A DNA stretch of 37,814 bases from positions 1 through 37,814 of the forward strand of contig JAFGGB010000031.1 of assembly GCA_016930775.1 (NCBI GenBank). The letters run 5' to 3'. Source of the DNA: Deltaproteobacteria bacterium. GTDB lineage: Bacteria; Desulfobacterota; Syntrophia; Syntrophales; UBA2210. A model generated the notes under the pieces. It worked only from the letters and a program-made list of their open reading frames with translations, made no database searches and had not been told where the DNA came from. Below, one piece after another: positions 6,233 to 17,669 of this stretch (position 1 is the first letter of the stretch; each line of letters begins with the position of its first letter). The position numbers and the translations under genes are program-made.

Positions 6233-6418
6233 GAAAAGGCGAATCAGAACGACCCCCGGAAGGCTGTTGGCAAGGAATGTGGCTATTCCTCTTCTGCGAG
6301 ATGCTTTTCAATCGGGGCAAGGAGCGATGCAGGTTTTCATCGAGCCCGACGACAGTCTCTTTCTTCGCGGGCAGCTTCTCCGGGGTGTTCCTCAAAATAA
6401 AATAAGCGGTGATATGTT

Positions 6419-6874
6419 ATGAGCAAGCGCTTGTCCAAATTGATGATCATTGGCGCGCACTTTCTTCTTGCCGTTCTGCTGTTTCTCAGCACGGCCCGAT
6501 ATCCCGAGTGCGTTCAGAGTTCCACGGCCACCTATGTGCGTTTTATCGGCCTGACACTGGCTATTCTCTCGGTCATTCAGTTCCTGCTATGGTTGAAGGA
6601 CCCCGACAGGAGCTTACGGGAAAAACTCGGCATTATAGTCAATGCCCGAGGTTTTTGGGGGTTGCTCATTCTTTTGCTGTGTTACGCAGCGGCACTCGGA
6701 ATGTTGGGCTTTTACATTTCATCGGCGCTGTTTCTGCCCGTGACCATGTACCTCTTGGGCGCACGCAACATAGCAGCAATCGGAGGAACCTCCGTGTCGG
6801 TATTGCTTTTCGTGTACCTGGTTTTCGGCAAGATTCTGGGAGTCCTGATGCCGGAGGCCCTGTTGTTCAATTAG
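6419..6874 (+). CDS. tctB: Tripartite tricarboxylate transporter, small membrane subunit TctB
   Basis: A 151-residue protein with four hydrophobic helices (about 9-27, 40-60, 80-98 and 105-145) in the DUF1468/TctB pattern. Its position immediately before tctA is typical for the family. TctB is the poorly conserved small integral subunit that pairs with TctA. The start is the ATG at 6419. An overlapping ATG at 6409 is in another frame. The Shine-Dalgarno is poor (GCGGTGATATGTT), so it may depend on upstream translation. It ends 13 bp before the preferred tctA start. Confidence 0.85.
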   Translation: MSKRLSKLMIIGAHFLLAVLLFLSTARYPECVQSSTATYVRFIGLTLAILSVIQFLLWLKDPDRSLREKLGIIVNARGFWGLLILLLCYAAALGMLGFYISSALFLPVTMYLLGARNIAAIGGTSVSVLLFVYLVFGKILGVLMPEALLFN

Positions 6875-6887
6875 AAGGATGGCAAGC

Positions 6888-8360
6888 ATGATTATTGAAG
6901 CATTACAATCCATTCTGACCCCTTCAGCGCTCACTGCCGTGTTTGTGGGAACCGTTGCTGGGGTCCTGGTCGGCGCCATACCGGGATTGACGGCCACCAT
7001 GGCCGTGGCCTTGCTGATTCCGGTAACCTTTGCCCTGGAGCCTCTTACGGGTCTTGTCCTCATGGGCGGCGTTTATTGCGGCGCCATGTATGGAGGATCG
7101 ATCCCCGCTATTCTCCTCCACACACCGGGAACGCCCGCAGCTGCGGCAACGGCGCTTGAAGGATATCCCCTGACAAAAAAAGGGCACGGCGGACTTGCCC
7201 TGAAGGTATCCGTCGTTTCAAGCTATATCGGCGGGACCTTTTCGACGATCGTTTTGCTGTGCGTAGCGCCAATCCTGGCGAGATTCGCCCTGAGGTTCGG
7301 ACCGCCTGAGTATTTTCTCCTGGCTATTCTCGGTCTCGTGGGCATCGTATCCCTGGCCGACGAGGGGGAGTTGGTCAAGGCCTTGATGTCCGGTTTCCTC
7401 GGACTGGCAATTGCCGTCGTCGGAACGGACCCCATATCGGGCGGGCTGCGGTACACTATGGGCATTACGGATCTCTTCGACGGCGTCGCCTTTATGCCTG
7501 TTCTGATCGGCATGTTTTCCGTCGCCCAGATGATAGAATTGACGGGCGTTAAATCAATCATCACCGACAGGACCACCTTTAGCAAGATCAAGCGAGAAAA
7601 GATGCCCAAGGGGCTTGGCAAATTTATCGGACTGGGCTCCGTTCTCGGAACGATCGTGGGCATTCTGCCGGGCGAGGGCGCTACGATCGCGGCTTTCATA
7701 TCGTATAATGTGGCGCGACAAAACTCGAAGAACCGGAAGCTTTTCGGGAAAGGCAATCCCGAAGGAATTGCCGCCGCCGAAAGCGGAAACAACGGCTGCG
7801 TAGGCGGATCCCTCGTGCCGACGCTGACTTTGGGCATCCCTGGCAATAGCGTGGCTGCGGCGCTTATGGGCGGATTGATCATTCACGGGCTCATTCCAGG
7901 TCCTGAGCTTTTTACGAAACACGGTGTGATCACCTATGGGTTCATTTTTTCGCTTTTCCTGGCAAACCTGATATTCTTGGCTCTGGGCCTGTATCTCGCC
8001 CCTTACTTTGCACATATTTCGCTCACTCCCACATCATTGCTTATACCGGTGGTGTGCCTCTTTTCCGTTCTCGGTTCGTACGCCATAAACAACAGCCTCT
8101 TCGATGTTTTCGTCGCCCTTGCGGCAGGCTTATCAGCCGTAATCCTTCACAAGGCAGGCTATTCATGCAGCGCCCTCGTCCTGGGACTTATCCTCGGTCC
8201 GATCGCCGAGTGCGGCTTCGCTCAGGGGCTCATCATCGGGCACGGGAGCTATTCCATTTTCTTCACCCGAGCCCCGAGCCTGGCTCTCTGGGCTGTCATC
8301 GCGCTCCTGCTCGTGCCGCCCTTTGTACAGATCTATAAACATCACAGGAGGAAAGAATAA
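6888..8360 (+). CDS. tctA: Tripartite tricarboxylate transporter, large permease subunit TctA
   Basis: A 490-residue permease with about 11-12 transmembrane helices. Family landmarks are present: GAIPGLTATMAVALLIPVTF near residues 28-47, then GGVYCGAMYGGSIPAILLHT followed by PGTPAAAATALEGYPLTKKG, and a second-half repeat GILPGEGATIAAFISYNVAR. Length is normal (about 500). It imports the carboxylate delivered by TctC, using an ion gradient. I chose ATG 6888 because AAGGA lies eight bases upstream; the ATG at 6879 has AAGG directly against it. The next gene, the sensor kinase, is 508 bp downstream. Confidence 0.94.
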   Translation: MIIEALQSILTPSALTAVFVGTVAGVLVGAIPGLTATMAVALLIPVTFALEPLTGLVLMGGVYCGAMYGGSIPAILLHTPGTPAAAATALEGYPLTKKGHGGLALKVSVVSSYIGGTFSTIVLLCVAPILARFALRFGPPEYFLLAILGLVGIVSLADEGELVKALMSGFLGLAIAVVGTDPISGGLRYTMGITDLFDGVAFMPVLIGMFSVAQMIELTGVKSIITDRTTFSKIKREKMPKGLGKFIGLGSVLGTIVGILPGEGATIAAFISYNVARQNSKNRKLFGKGNPEGIAAAESGNNGCVGGSLVPTLTLGIPGNSVAAALMGGLIIHGLIPGPELFTKHGVITYGFIFSLFLANLIFLALGLYLAPYFAHISLTPTSLLIPVVCLFSVLGSYAINNSLFDVFVALAAGLSAVILHKAGYSCSALVLGLILGPIAECGFAQGLIIGHGSYSIFFTRAPSLALWAVIALLLVPPFVQIYKHHRRKE

Positions 8361-8868
8361 ACGAATCTGCGACAAACCCGATTGCACTTTTACTCTAATC
8401 GCCGGCCGCCCCAACTGCAATGGGAGCTTTCACTGCGCCGGTGAAATACTCTGATCGGCGGACGTTTGAATGACATTGCGAACAGGGCGGCCGGGACGCT
8501 CGGCGGATAACTGCGGGAGGCATCTGCAGCGATTGGCAGGCGGCATGTGTGCTTCTTCCCCCTCTGTATCTCGTACGGAGAACCTGTTCCGGCATGAAAT
8601 ATTCGCGCAGCAGCAATGCTGGCCGCCCTCGCGCCGCCGCAGGCTGCCTTGACAATTTCGGCATCGGCACTGGTAACGTGCGCATCGCTTCATCGCCTCG
8701 GCACGAACGACGAACAGTAGGCTGAATTCGCCGGGATTCTCACGAAGGATCTTTTTCGCAATGCTGTTATTTCGCATCAGTGTCTCGCGTCAGTAGGTCA
8801 TCAAGGCGGCAGCGAAGCGGACAGCAAATTTTTTCGACGGGGCATTCCGGAAGGTTTTCTGGAGACCA
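8361..8868 (+). other. Intergenic stretch between tctA and the sensor kinase
   Basis: I find no convincing gene. It is GC-rich and open in several minus-strand frames, the longest ATG frame being 8430-8777. These frames show no domain I recognise and look like composition effects, although a decayed minus-strand gene cannot be excluded. No sigma-54 promoter with correct GG-N10-GC spacing next to a good -24 box was found. The regulators may thus be read from their own, unseen promoter or by read-through. Confidence 0.5.
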
Positions 8869-10410
8869 ATGACAAGGAGTGATATAGTAAAACAAGAACA
8901 AGTACGTTACGGGCGCTGGAGATCCTGTTTAGTGAATCTCACAGTAAAATTTTTCCTATCTGTTACCTGCCTGGTAACCGTCATTATCGCTCTTGCCATG
9001 TTGACCACGCTGAAACAGGAAACATCCTTCATTGAAGCAAAGATGAAGAAAAAAGGATATGTTTTGGCCGAAGTGATGGCCATGGCCAGCGTCAACGGGT
9101 TTCTAAGCTACGATTATTCAATGTTGAAGCGATATTTCGACACTGTCTGCAAGGATGAGGACGTCATTCTTGTAATGATCCTCGATAACGAAGGCCGCAT
9201 CAAGATGCACAGCGATATCGACCAGATCGGCATAAAATTGAACGACGAAACCACCTTGGCGGCGCTAAATGTTCGCGAGCCCGTTTTCCAGGAGATGGAA
9301 GAAGAAAGATTGGGCAAGATTTATTACTTTACCGCCCCGATTATGGTGGAATCGCAAAAACTGGGCATCGTCCGCTTTGCCATGTCAAATGCCGAGATTA
9401 TCCGGGACACCTCCGCCTCACGAAACAGACTGCTGCTTATCGGCTTGGCGGCAATACTGCTGGGGGGACTCGGGGCGGTTCTCATGGGCCGCATGATTTC
9501 AAAGCCGCTGCGCCAACTGGCCGCCGGCGCCAGGGCTGTTTCGCGCGGCGATCTGAATTGGAAGATCGATATCAGAGGGCAGGATGAGATTGGCGTGCTC
9601 GCCGAAGCCTTCTCCTATATGGTAAGCAATTTACGCAAGTCAATCGACTCTCTTGTTCTGGCCGAGAAAATGGCAAGCATCGGAAAGCTCGCCTCTACGA
9701 TCGCCCATGAAGTCAGAAATCCCATGGAACCCATCAAGGGTTCGGCGGAAATTCTCCAGCAGGCCTTTCCTGCAAACGAAAAGATTGTTAAATATACCCG
9801 CATAATAAAGGACGAAATCAGCGGCGTGTGCGACTTTCTGGATCATTTCCTTAATTTTGCCAGACCGCCTAAATTTTCCGTTGGCCCGGTGAACGTCAAC
9901 GATGTTTTGAAGGAAACTCTGTCGCTTATAGATCATTACATCGGCGACCACAATCTCGTCATTGAAAAGAATCTTGATGACGGTCTTCCGGTAATTTCAG
10001 GGAACGAGCGCCAAATCAAACAGCTCTTTCTGAATCTCGTCATGAATGCCGTCCAGGCTATGCGTGACGATCAGCCGGGAAAATTGACAATCGGATCTTC
10101 CCTTCGTTCGGTCCTCTCCCCGGGAAATGAAGGCGATTCCAGATACGGGCGCTATGTAAGCGTAGAATTCTGCGACTCCGGCAAGGGAATAGCGCTGGAA
10201 GATCTGAATCGAATATTTGAACCTTTTCACACGACTAAAGAGGACGGCACCGGTCTGGGTCTTGCCATCGGCCGCACCATCATGAACCGCCATGGCGGAT
10301 TCATTACAGTGGAAAGCGAGTTGGGCCGGTGGACCCGAGTTACGGCTCATTTCCCCGCAGACCCGGCAGACGAGACCAGCACCAATCAACATGTGAAAGG
10401 ATTTCTATGA
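8869..10410 (+). CDS. Membrane sensor histidine kinase (NtrB/DctB-like partner of the next gene)
   Basis: A 513-residue sensor kinase. It has a membrane helix at about 24-46, a periplasmic or Cache-like sensing region (about 50-183), a second helix at about 187-206, and a HAMP domain (207-260) with the SKPLRQLAAGARAVSRGDL segment. The HisKA domain has phosphoacceptor H280 in TIAHEVRNPMEP. The HATPase domain shows NLVMNAVQAM (N box), DSGKGI (G1) and TTKEDGTGLGLAIG (G2). HEVRNP kinases typically pair with NtrC-class regulators. Its stop codon overlaps the start of such a regulator (ATGA, 10407-10410). The likely role is to sense the transported carboxylate, or TctC bound to it, and control the cluster; this is inferred from linkage. 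Confidence 0.93.
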   Translation: MTRSDIVKQEQVRYGRWRSCLVNLTVKFFLSVTCLVTVIIALAMLTTLKQETSFIEAKMKKKGYVLAEVMAMASVNGFLSYDYSMLKRYFDTVCKDEDVILVMILDNEGRIKMHSDIDQIGIKLNDETTLAALNVREPVFQEMEEERLGKIYYFTAPIMVESQKLGIVRFAMSNAEIIRDTSASRNRLLLIGLAAILLGGLGAVLMGRMISKPLRQLAAGARAVSRGDLNWKIDIRGQDEIGVLAEAFSYMVSNLRKSIDSLVLAEKMASIGKLASTIAHEVRNPMEPIKGSAEILQQAFPANEKIVKYTRIIKDEISGVCDFLDHFLNFARPPKFSVGPVNVNDVLKETLSLIDHYIGDHNLVIEKNLDDGLPVISGNERQIKQLFLNLVMNAVQAMRDDQPGKLTIGSSLRSVLSPGNEGDSRYGRYVSVEFCDSGKGIALEDLNRIFEPFHTTKEDGTGLGLAIGRTIMNRHGGFITVESELGRWTRVTAHFPADPADETSTNQHVKGFL

Positions 10411-11777
10411 AGGCAACCATTCTGGTGGTTGATGATCGGCCGAATATCAGGGAAGTGTTAACGGACATTCTGAACGAAGAATACAACGTAAAGAATTGCG
10501 GCAATGGCGATAAGGCAATTGAGATCTTTCAGGAGTTGAAACCGGACATCGTCATATCCGATGTGAAGATGCCGGGCATGGACGGGATGGAGTTGATAAA
10601 ACGCATTCGAACAATGGACGAGATCGTTCCCGTGATTTTGATTACCGCCTACGGCACGATTCCTTCAGCCGTTGAGGCAATGAGAATAGGCGCGTATGAT
10701 TATTTAACAAAACCGATTGATTACGATCGTCTGAAACTTGTCATTCGAAGAGCCCTTGATCAAAGCAGTCTGAAACGGGAAAACAGCCTTCTCAGGGAGC
10801 AGCTGGCAAAAAAATACAGCCTTTATGACAATATCATAGGCAAGAGCCACGTAATGCAGAAGGTTTTCAATCTGGTCGAAACCGTAGCGTCTTCCCACAG
10901 CAACGTTTTGATACAAGGTGAAAGCGGCACTGGCAAGGAATTGATTGCCAATGCCATCTATTATCACAGTACACGGAAGCACAAGCCCATGATTATCGTT
11001 GACTGTTCCACCCTGCCTGAAGGTTTGCTGGAAAGTGAGTTGTTTGGCCACGAGAAAGGCGCCTTTTCCGGCGCCGTCACGGCAAAAAAGGGCAGAATCG
11101 AAATTGCCGACGGCGGCACATTGTATCTTGATGAAATCAGCGAAATGAGCATATTCCTTCAGGCTAAATTGCTCAGGGTATTGCAGGAAAGACAGTTCCT
11201 CCGGGTTGGGGGACTGAAACCGATCAACGTTGATTTCCGTTTAATCTCCTCGACAAACAGAGATCTTCAAAAGGAGGTGGAATGCGGTCAATTCCGTTCC
11301 GATTTATATTATCGCCTGAATGTTGTCATGATAACGATCCCGCCATTGCGCGAACGGAAGGAAGATATCCCCCTCTTGGTCGATAGCTTTTTGAAAAAGT
11401 TTGCCAGACGCGAGGGAAGAACCATTAAAAGCGTTTCCAGAGAGCTTATGGAGAGCCTTATCCGATACAATTGGCCGGGGAATGTACGTGAATTGAAAAA
11501 TTGCGTTGAACGCATGGTCGTGATCGGGCGATCGGAACCCCTGACGCCGGAAGATTTGCCCGAATCTATTGGCTGCCGCCAAACCCCGCCTGCCGCCGAG
11601 GACCATAGTTCCCCCTGTTACAACCTCTCCTCCATTGAAAAGAATATTGTTCAACAGGTCCTCGAAAAAACCAATTGGAACAAATCTGCCGCCGCCAGTT
11701 TACTGAATATAGATCGCAAGGCCCTGTACACTCGTATAAAAAAATACAAGCTGAACAGCTCATCAAGCGAAGGGTAG
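10407..11777 (+). CDS. Sigma-54-dependent response regulator, NtrC family
   Basis: A 456-residue protein starting at ATG 10407 (GAAAGGA upstream, overlapping the kinase stop). The receiver domain (1-120) has acidic residues D9/D10 and phosphoacceptor D52 in VISDVKMPGMDG. The AAA+ domain (about 145-380) has Walker A GESGTGKE, the sigma-54 contact loop as GAFSGA (ELFGHEKGAFSGAV), Walker B GGTLYLDEIS, and the sensor segments. The C-terminal Fis-type helix-turn-helix (about 415-452) reads NWNKSAAASLLNIDRKALYT. GAFSGA differs from the usual GAFTGA by a conservative Thr-to-Ser change. The two palindromes at 4102-4152 are good candidate targets, and the -24/-12 promoter at 4246 its controlled promoter. 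Confidence 0.94.
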   Translation: MKATILVVDDRPNIREVLTDILNEEYNVKNCGNGDKAIEIFQELKPDIVISDVKMPGMDGMELIKRIRTMDEIVPVILITAYGTIPSAVEAMRIGAYDYLTKPIDYDRLKLVIRRALDQSSLKRENSLLREQLAKKYSLYDNIIGKSHVMQKVFNLVETVASSHSNVLIQGESGTGKELIANAIYYHSTRKHKPMIIVDCSTLPEGLLESELFGHEKGAFSGAVTAKKGRIEIADGGTLYLDEISEMSIFLQAKLLRVLQERQFLRVGGLKPINVDFRLISSTNRDLQKEVECGQFRSDLYYRLNVVMITIPPLRERKEDIPLLVDSFLKKFARREGRTIKSVSRELMESLIRYNWPGNVRELKNCVERMVVIGRSEPLTPEDLPESIGCRQTPPAAEDHSSPCYNLSSIEKNIVQQVLEKTNWNKSAAASLLNIDRKALYTRIKKYKLNSSSSEG

Positions 11778-11862
11778 ACTGCAGAGCGAAGCGGCGGGTT
11801 GGCGTCGGGGACAGTTGTGGATATTTCTACCGTGATGTTGCCTTCCCGGGCCTTCAGGAAGA

Positions 11863-12777
11863 TTATCCTCCCTTGAGAGACCGGCCTTCTATCAGATAAA
11901 CCCACAACTGGGAAATCAGCATGCCCGACAACATGAGAACACATCCCAGAAACTGCCGGAAGGAAAGAATTTCTTTCAACAAAAGCCACCCCCCCAGTGC
12001 CGCGAAGACCGATTCCAGACTGAGGATAATCGCTGCGTGGGCAGGGTGAGCCGACCGTTGCGCCACAACCTGGAGCGTATAGGCGACCCCCACAGACATG
12101 ACGCCGCCATAGAGGATTGCCGGGAGAGCCCCCCGAAGATTCTCCAGAGAAGCGGTTTCGACAAAAGCGGCTGCGATCAGACTGAAAAGAGAACAGGCGG
12201 CATATTGGATACAAGCGAGTCTGAGCGAGTCCATCCTGGGGGAAAGCCAGCCGATAGCGATCACATGCCCGGCAAAGAAAAAGGCGCCGATGAAGACGAG
12301 GAAGTCGCCGGAGGATATCGTCAACTGTTCCGTCACGCTGAGAAAATAGAGACCGGCAGCAGCAAGAACGGCCCCTGTCCACGTTCCGGCATTGGTTCTC
12401 TGACGCCAGAAAAGGCCAAGGAACGGGACGATAACCACATAGAGTCCCGTTATGAAACCGGCCTTGCCGGCGGTGGTGTATACAATGCCCGCCTGCTGAA
12501 GTGAAGCTCCCCCAAACAACAGCATTCCCGCCAGGAGGCTTCCTCGAACAGCTGCTTTCCTGCCTCCGGAATCCAATTCCCAAGACAATGGGGAGCGTCC
12601 CCTTTTCGGGATGGCAATCAGAGGCAGAAGAACCAGGCAGCCCAGGGCGAAACGGACGCCGTTGAACAGGAAAGGCCCCAGGTATTCCATCCCCACCCGT
12701 TGAGCGACAAAGGCAAACCCCCATATCAACGCCGTTGAAAGGAGTATCCCGTCTGATCTTAAAGCGTGTTTATTCAT
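11863..12777 (-). CDS. EamA/DMT-family transporter (solitary, minus strand)
   Basis: A 304-residue protein with ten transmembrane helices in two EamA repeats (about 11-148 and 160-295). Typical landmarks include ALIWGFAFVAQRVGMEYLGP at the N-terminus and SLESVFAALGGWLLLKEILS near the end of the second repeat. It resembles the drug/metabolite exporters annotated as DMT or RhaT-like transporters. Substrate unknown. It runs convergently towards the response regulator with an 85-bp gap and is separated from ahcY by the ahcY terminator, so it is probably a single-gene unit. It is not especially similar to the EamA protein at 4320, so a recent duplication is unlikely. Confidence 0.9.
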   Translation of the reverse strand: MNKHALRSDGILLSTALIWGFAFVAQRVGMEYLGPFLFNGVRFALGCLVLLPLIAIPKRGRSPLSWELDSGGRKAAVRGSLLAGMLLFGGASLQQAGIVYTTAGKAGFITGLYVVIVPFLGLFWRQRTNAGTWTGAVLAAAGLYFLSVTEQLTISSGDFLVFIGAFFFAGHVIAIGWLSPRMDSLRLACIQYAACSLFSLIAAAFVETASLENLRGALPAILYGGVMSVGVAYTLQVVAQRSAHPAHAAIILSLESVFAALGGWLLLKEILSFRQFLGCVLMLSGMLISQLWVYLIEGRSLKGG

Positions 12778-12911
12778 AACGGCGATAGGGGCTATCCTTC
12801 ATTATCATTAACAATCGCGAGGGAAACCCTGGGCGATCCCTGATTCATCCATCCAGAAAAACGCAGTCTCCATGCCGCATGGCTGGCACTGAAACCTATA
12901 ATTCAAAATTT

Positions 12912-12939
12912 AAAAAAAGGGGCCGAAGAGGGCCCCTTT
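12912..12939 (-). terminator. Intrinsic terminator of the DUF502-metK-ahcY operon
   Basis: On the minus strand a 9-bp stem (AAAGGGGCC with GGCCCCTTT) encloses the loop CTCTTC and runs into seven T residues (complement of 12912-12918). It starts about 35 bp after the ahcY stop codon. Confidence 0.85.
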
Positions 12940-12973
12940 CCCCGATTTCCGATTTGCTTCCCGCCAGATCCCG

Positions 12974-15422
<2,449 letters not shown>

Positions 15423-15429
<7 letters not shown>

Positions 15430-16082
15430 TTCTTTTCTCCTCTCTGGAAATAACTCGATCTGCTACCGAGGCTACGTTGCTCCGGGGGCGCAATAATGCC
15501 GCCGGATATCAGCAATGTAAACGCCTCCTCAACGGTCATGTCCAACATAATGACGTTTTCTTCTGGAATCATAAGATAGAATCCCGATGTGGGATTTGGC
15601 GTTGTCGGTACGAAAATATTAAGAACTCTCTGTTCCGTCTTCTCCTGAATCTCTCCTTGTGCAACACCCGTGACAAATCCGAGAGCATACATGCCGGCTC
15701 TGGGAAACTCAATGAGTGCGACCTTTTTGAAACTCCCGCTCTTATCGCCGAGGATTGCTTCGGTCAGCTGCTTGGCGCCTTTATATATGTTCCGCACGAA
15801 GGGAATTTGATCGACGATAGCCTCGCCAAGTTCCATGAGTTTTCTGCCCACGAAGCTTTTTGTTACAAGACCGACGATGAAGATGAGAGCGACGGTAACA
15901 ACAAAACCCCCGAAACCCGGAACATAAAAAGGAAGATAGGTGTCGGGATTCAGCGCCGGCGGAACGACGCTGACAAGCTTACGGACAACTTTCAGGATTA
16001 TAAAAAGAATGTATGCGGTGAGACTGACGGGAATGATAACAAGAATTCCCGTCAGAAATATCTTTTTGATTTTTTTCCCCAT
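15423..16082 (-). CDS. DUF502 membrane protein
   Basis: A 219-residue protein from ATG 16082; an in-frame ATG at 16103 would add seven residues. Two transmembrane helices are clear (about 5-30 and 55-78, the second in FGGFVVTVALIFIVGLVTKS). They are followed by the DUF502 core with IPFVRNIYKGAKQLTEAI and IEFPRAGMYALGFVTG, then PTTPNPTSGFYLMIPEENV. DUF502 proteins are widespread envelope proteins without an assigned function. The last bases overlap the start of metK, so it heads this operon. The meaning of the linkage to SAM synthesis is unknown. Confidence 0.88.
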
Positions 16083-16288
16083 TATTCTCTCATGAGCGAA
16101 CATTGAGACGATGGAGTGGTGTATCAGAAAAGGACTCTTTTTTCAATATGTCTTTCATTTCTGACGGACGCAAGGATTTGGGACTCCAGCCAAACTCTTG
16201 GCTGCTCCTCAAGAGGCCGCCCGTCTATTCATCGCAGGGTCGATCGCATATCCGTCATGACCGGTTCCACCCTCGCCGGATGAACAAT

Positions 16289-16645
16289 TCATTCTCTTTT
16301 TGCGATTCCGTTTTTTTCGTTGAGAAAAATGCAGGTCGGCTTCCAATGCCTTGCCTCGCTGTCGTCAACGGAGACATAGCTTACAATGATGACGCGATCG
16401 CCTTTGGCAACCTTGCGGGCGGCGGCGCCGTTAAGACATATGACGCCGGAACCCCTTGCTCCCTTGATCACATAGGTGGAAAAGCGTTCGCCGTTATTGA
16501 TGTTGTAAATGTCCACCTTCTCATAGCAATATAGTCTAGCCGCATCGATTAGGTCTTCATCGATGGTAATGCTTCCTTCGTATGATAAGTCGGCATCGGT
16601 CACAGCGGCCCGATGGAGTTTGGATTTCATCATGGTTCTCTGCAT
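16289..16645 (-). CDS. panD: Aspartate 1-decarboxylase
   Basis: A 118-residue proenzyme that makes beta-alanine from aspartate for pantothenate synthesis. The self-cleavage site is intact: YEGSITID with G24-S25, the serine becoming the pyruvoyl group. K9 (SKLHRA) and Y22 are also at family positions. [21 protein letters not shown] in the middle is typical. Length matches the E. coli enzyme (126) closely. It starts 12 bp after the panC stop codon on the same strand, so beta-alanine is produced next to the enzyme that uses it. No clear terminator was found downstream. Confidence 0.95.
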   Translation of the reverse strand: MQRTMMKSKLHRAAVTDADLSYEGSITIDEDLIDAARLYCYEKVDIYNINNGERFSTYVIKGARGSGVICLNGAAARKVAKGDRVIIVSYVSVDDSEARHWKPTCIFLNEKNGIAKRE

Positions 16646-16657
16646 AACTCTGCTCCC

Positions 16658-17524
16658 TTATGATCCGTATGCCGGCAAGGTCTCACCGAAAACGTGATTG
16701 TCAATGAGCCGCGTTGCTCCGACCTTGACGGCCAGGGCGATGACCCCATCGCCGTCGATGAACTCAATATCCTCCATCGCAGCGGCATCGCAGATCTTGA
16801 CATAGTCGATCGCCGTCGCCGGATGGGACTCAATAAAGGCTGCAACCCTGTCAATGATAACGGCCGCCCTGCGTTCGCCCTTGTCGTACAGATCCTGGGC
16901 CAGAAGCAATGACCGATAAAGACTGAGGGCCGATTTTCTCTCTTCGGTTTTCAGATACGTATTCCGGGAACTCATTGCAAGTCCGTCCGGCTCTCTTGTC
17001 GTGGTCATGCCAACGATTTCGACATCGAGATTGAGATCTTCCGCCATGCGGCGTATCGTAACGAACTGTTGAAAATCCTTCTTGCCGAATACGGCTGCAT
17101 GGGGTTTCACAATATTGAAAAGCTTCGCGCAGACCGTGGCAACGCCTCTGAAATGGCCGGGCCGCGAAAGACCGCAGAGGTTTTTGGTCACGCCTTCGAC
17201 GCTCACATAGGTCTGGAACAGCAGCGGATACATTTCTTCGGGAGATGGAGTGAAAATGACATCCACGCCGACGCTTTCACAAAGCCGCCTGTCCCGTTCG
17301 AAGTCACGGGGATATTTTGCCAGGTCTTCATTAGGTCCGAATTGCGTGGGATTCACAAAGATGCTTACAACGAGATCGTCGCTGATAGATCGCCCTTCCC
17401 TCATGAGATTGAGATGCCCCTCGTGAAGATATCCCATGGTGGGAACGAACGCTATCCGTTTGCCCTTCATTCTCTTCAGATCGGATCTGCGCTGCATTTC
17501 GCGAGCAACGGCAATTATCTCCAT
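16658..17524 (-). CDS. panC: Pantothenate synthetase
   Basis: A 288-residue ligase that joins pantoate to beta-alanine using ATP. It carries the nucleotidyltransferase HIGH-type motif (MGYLHEGHLNLM, about 31-42), then SIFVNPTQFGPNEDLAKYPR, the GKKDFQQFVTIRRM segment and the KMSKS-equivalent MSSRNTYL. Length is normal (280-290). The start has GAGGTGAAGG upstream. It is first in a two-gene unit with panD and lies just downstream of the rsmA terminator, so it has its own promoter or depends on read-through. panB, needed for pantoate synthesis, is not in the window. Confidence 0.96.
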   Translation of the reverse strand: MEIIAVAREMQRRSDLKRMKGKRIAFVPTMGYLHEGHLNLMREGRSISDDLVVSIFVNPTQFGPNEDLAKYPRDFERDRRLCESVGVDVIFTPSPEEMYPLLFQTYVSVEGVTKNLCGLSRPGHFRGVATVCAKLFNIVKPHAAVFGKKDFQQFVTIRRMAEDLNLDVEIVGMTTTREPDGLAMSSRNTYLKTEERKSALSLYRSLLLAQDLYDKGERRAAVIIDRVAAFIESHPATAIDYVKICDAAAMEDIEFIDGDGVIALAVKVGATRLIDNHVFGETLPAYGS

Positions 17525-17540
17525 GATGCCTTCACCTCAC

Positions 17541-17572
17541 AAAAAAGCCTCTCCGTCATGGACGGGAGGCTT
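17541..17572 (-). terminator. Intrinsic terminator after rsmA
   Basis: On the minus strand a 12-bp stem with one bulged base (AAGCCTCCCGTC with GACGGAGAGGCTT) has the three-base loop CAT and runs into six T residues (complement of 17541-17546). It separates tsaD-DUF2062-rsmA from panC-panD. Confidence 0.8.
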
Positions 17573-17669
17573 GTATCACGAACGCAACGAATCCTTGCAA
17601 CCTCTCCGTCTCAGTCCTTTCGAAGGATCCAAGCGGTCATGCGGCTCGTATCAAATTGATTCATGGATG

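Noticed and set aside
8430-8777. A minus-strand frame of 115 codons between tctA and the kinase.
   Set aside because: Cys/Arg-rich composition without a known domain; neighbouring frames are also open, which points to GC bias.
11651-12724. A 357-codon minus-strand frame.
   Set aside because: It overlaps the EamA gene in another frame and is rich in Cys, Arg and Gly, as expected of an out-of-frame shadow.
16083-16288. AGCCAA-ACTC-TTGGCT hairpin (16188-16203) as a panD terminator.
   Set aside because: No T-run on the minus strand after the stem.
15430-16288. A SAM riboswitch upstream of the metK operon.
   Set aside because: No SAM-I or SAM-II-like conserved motifs recognised before DUF502 or metK.
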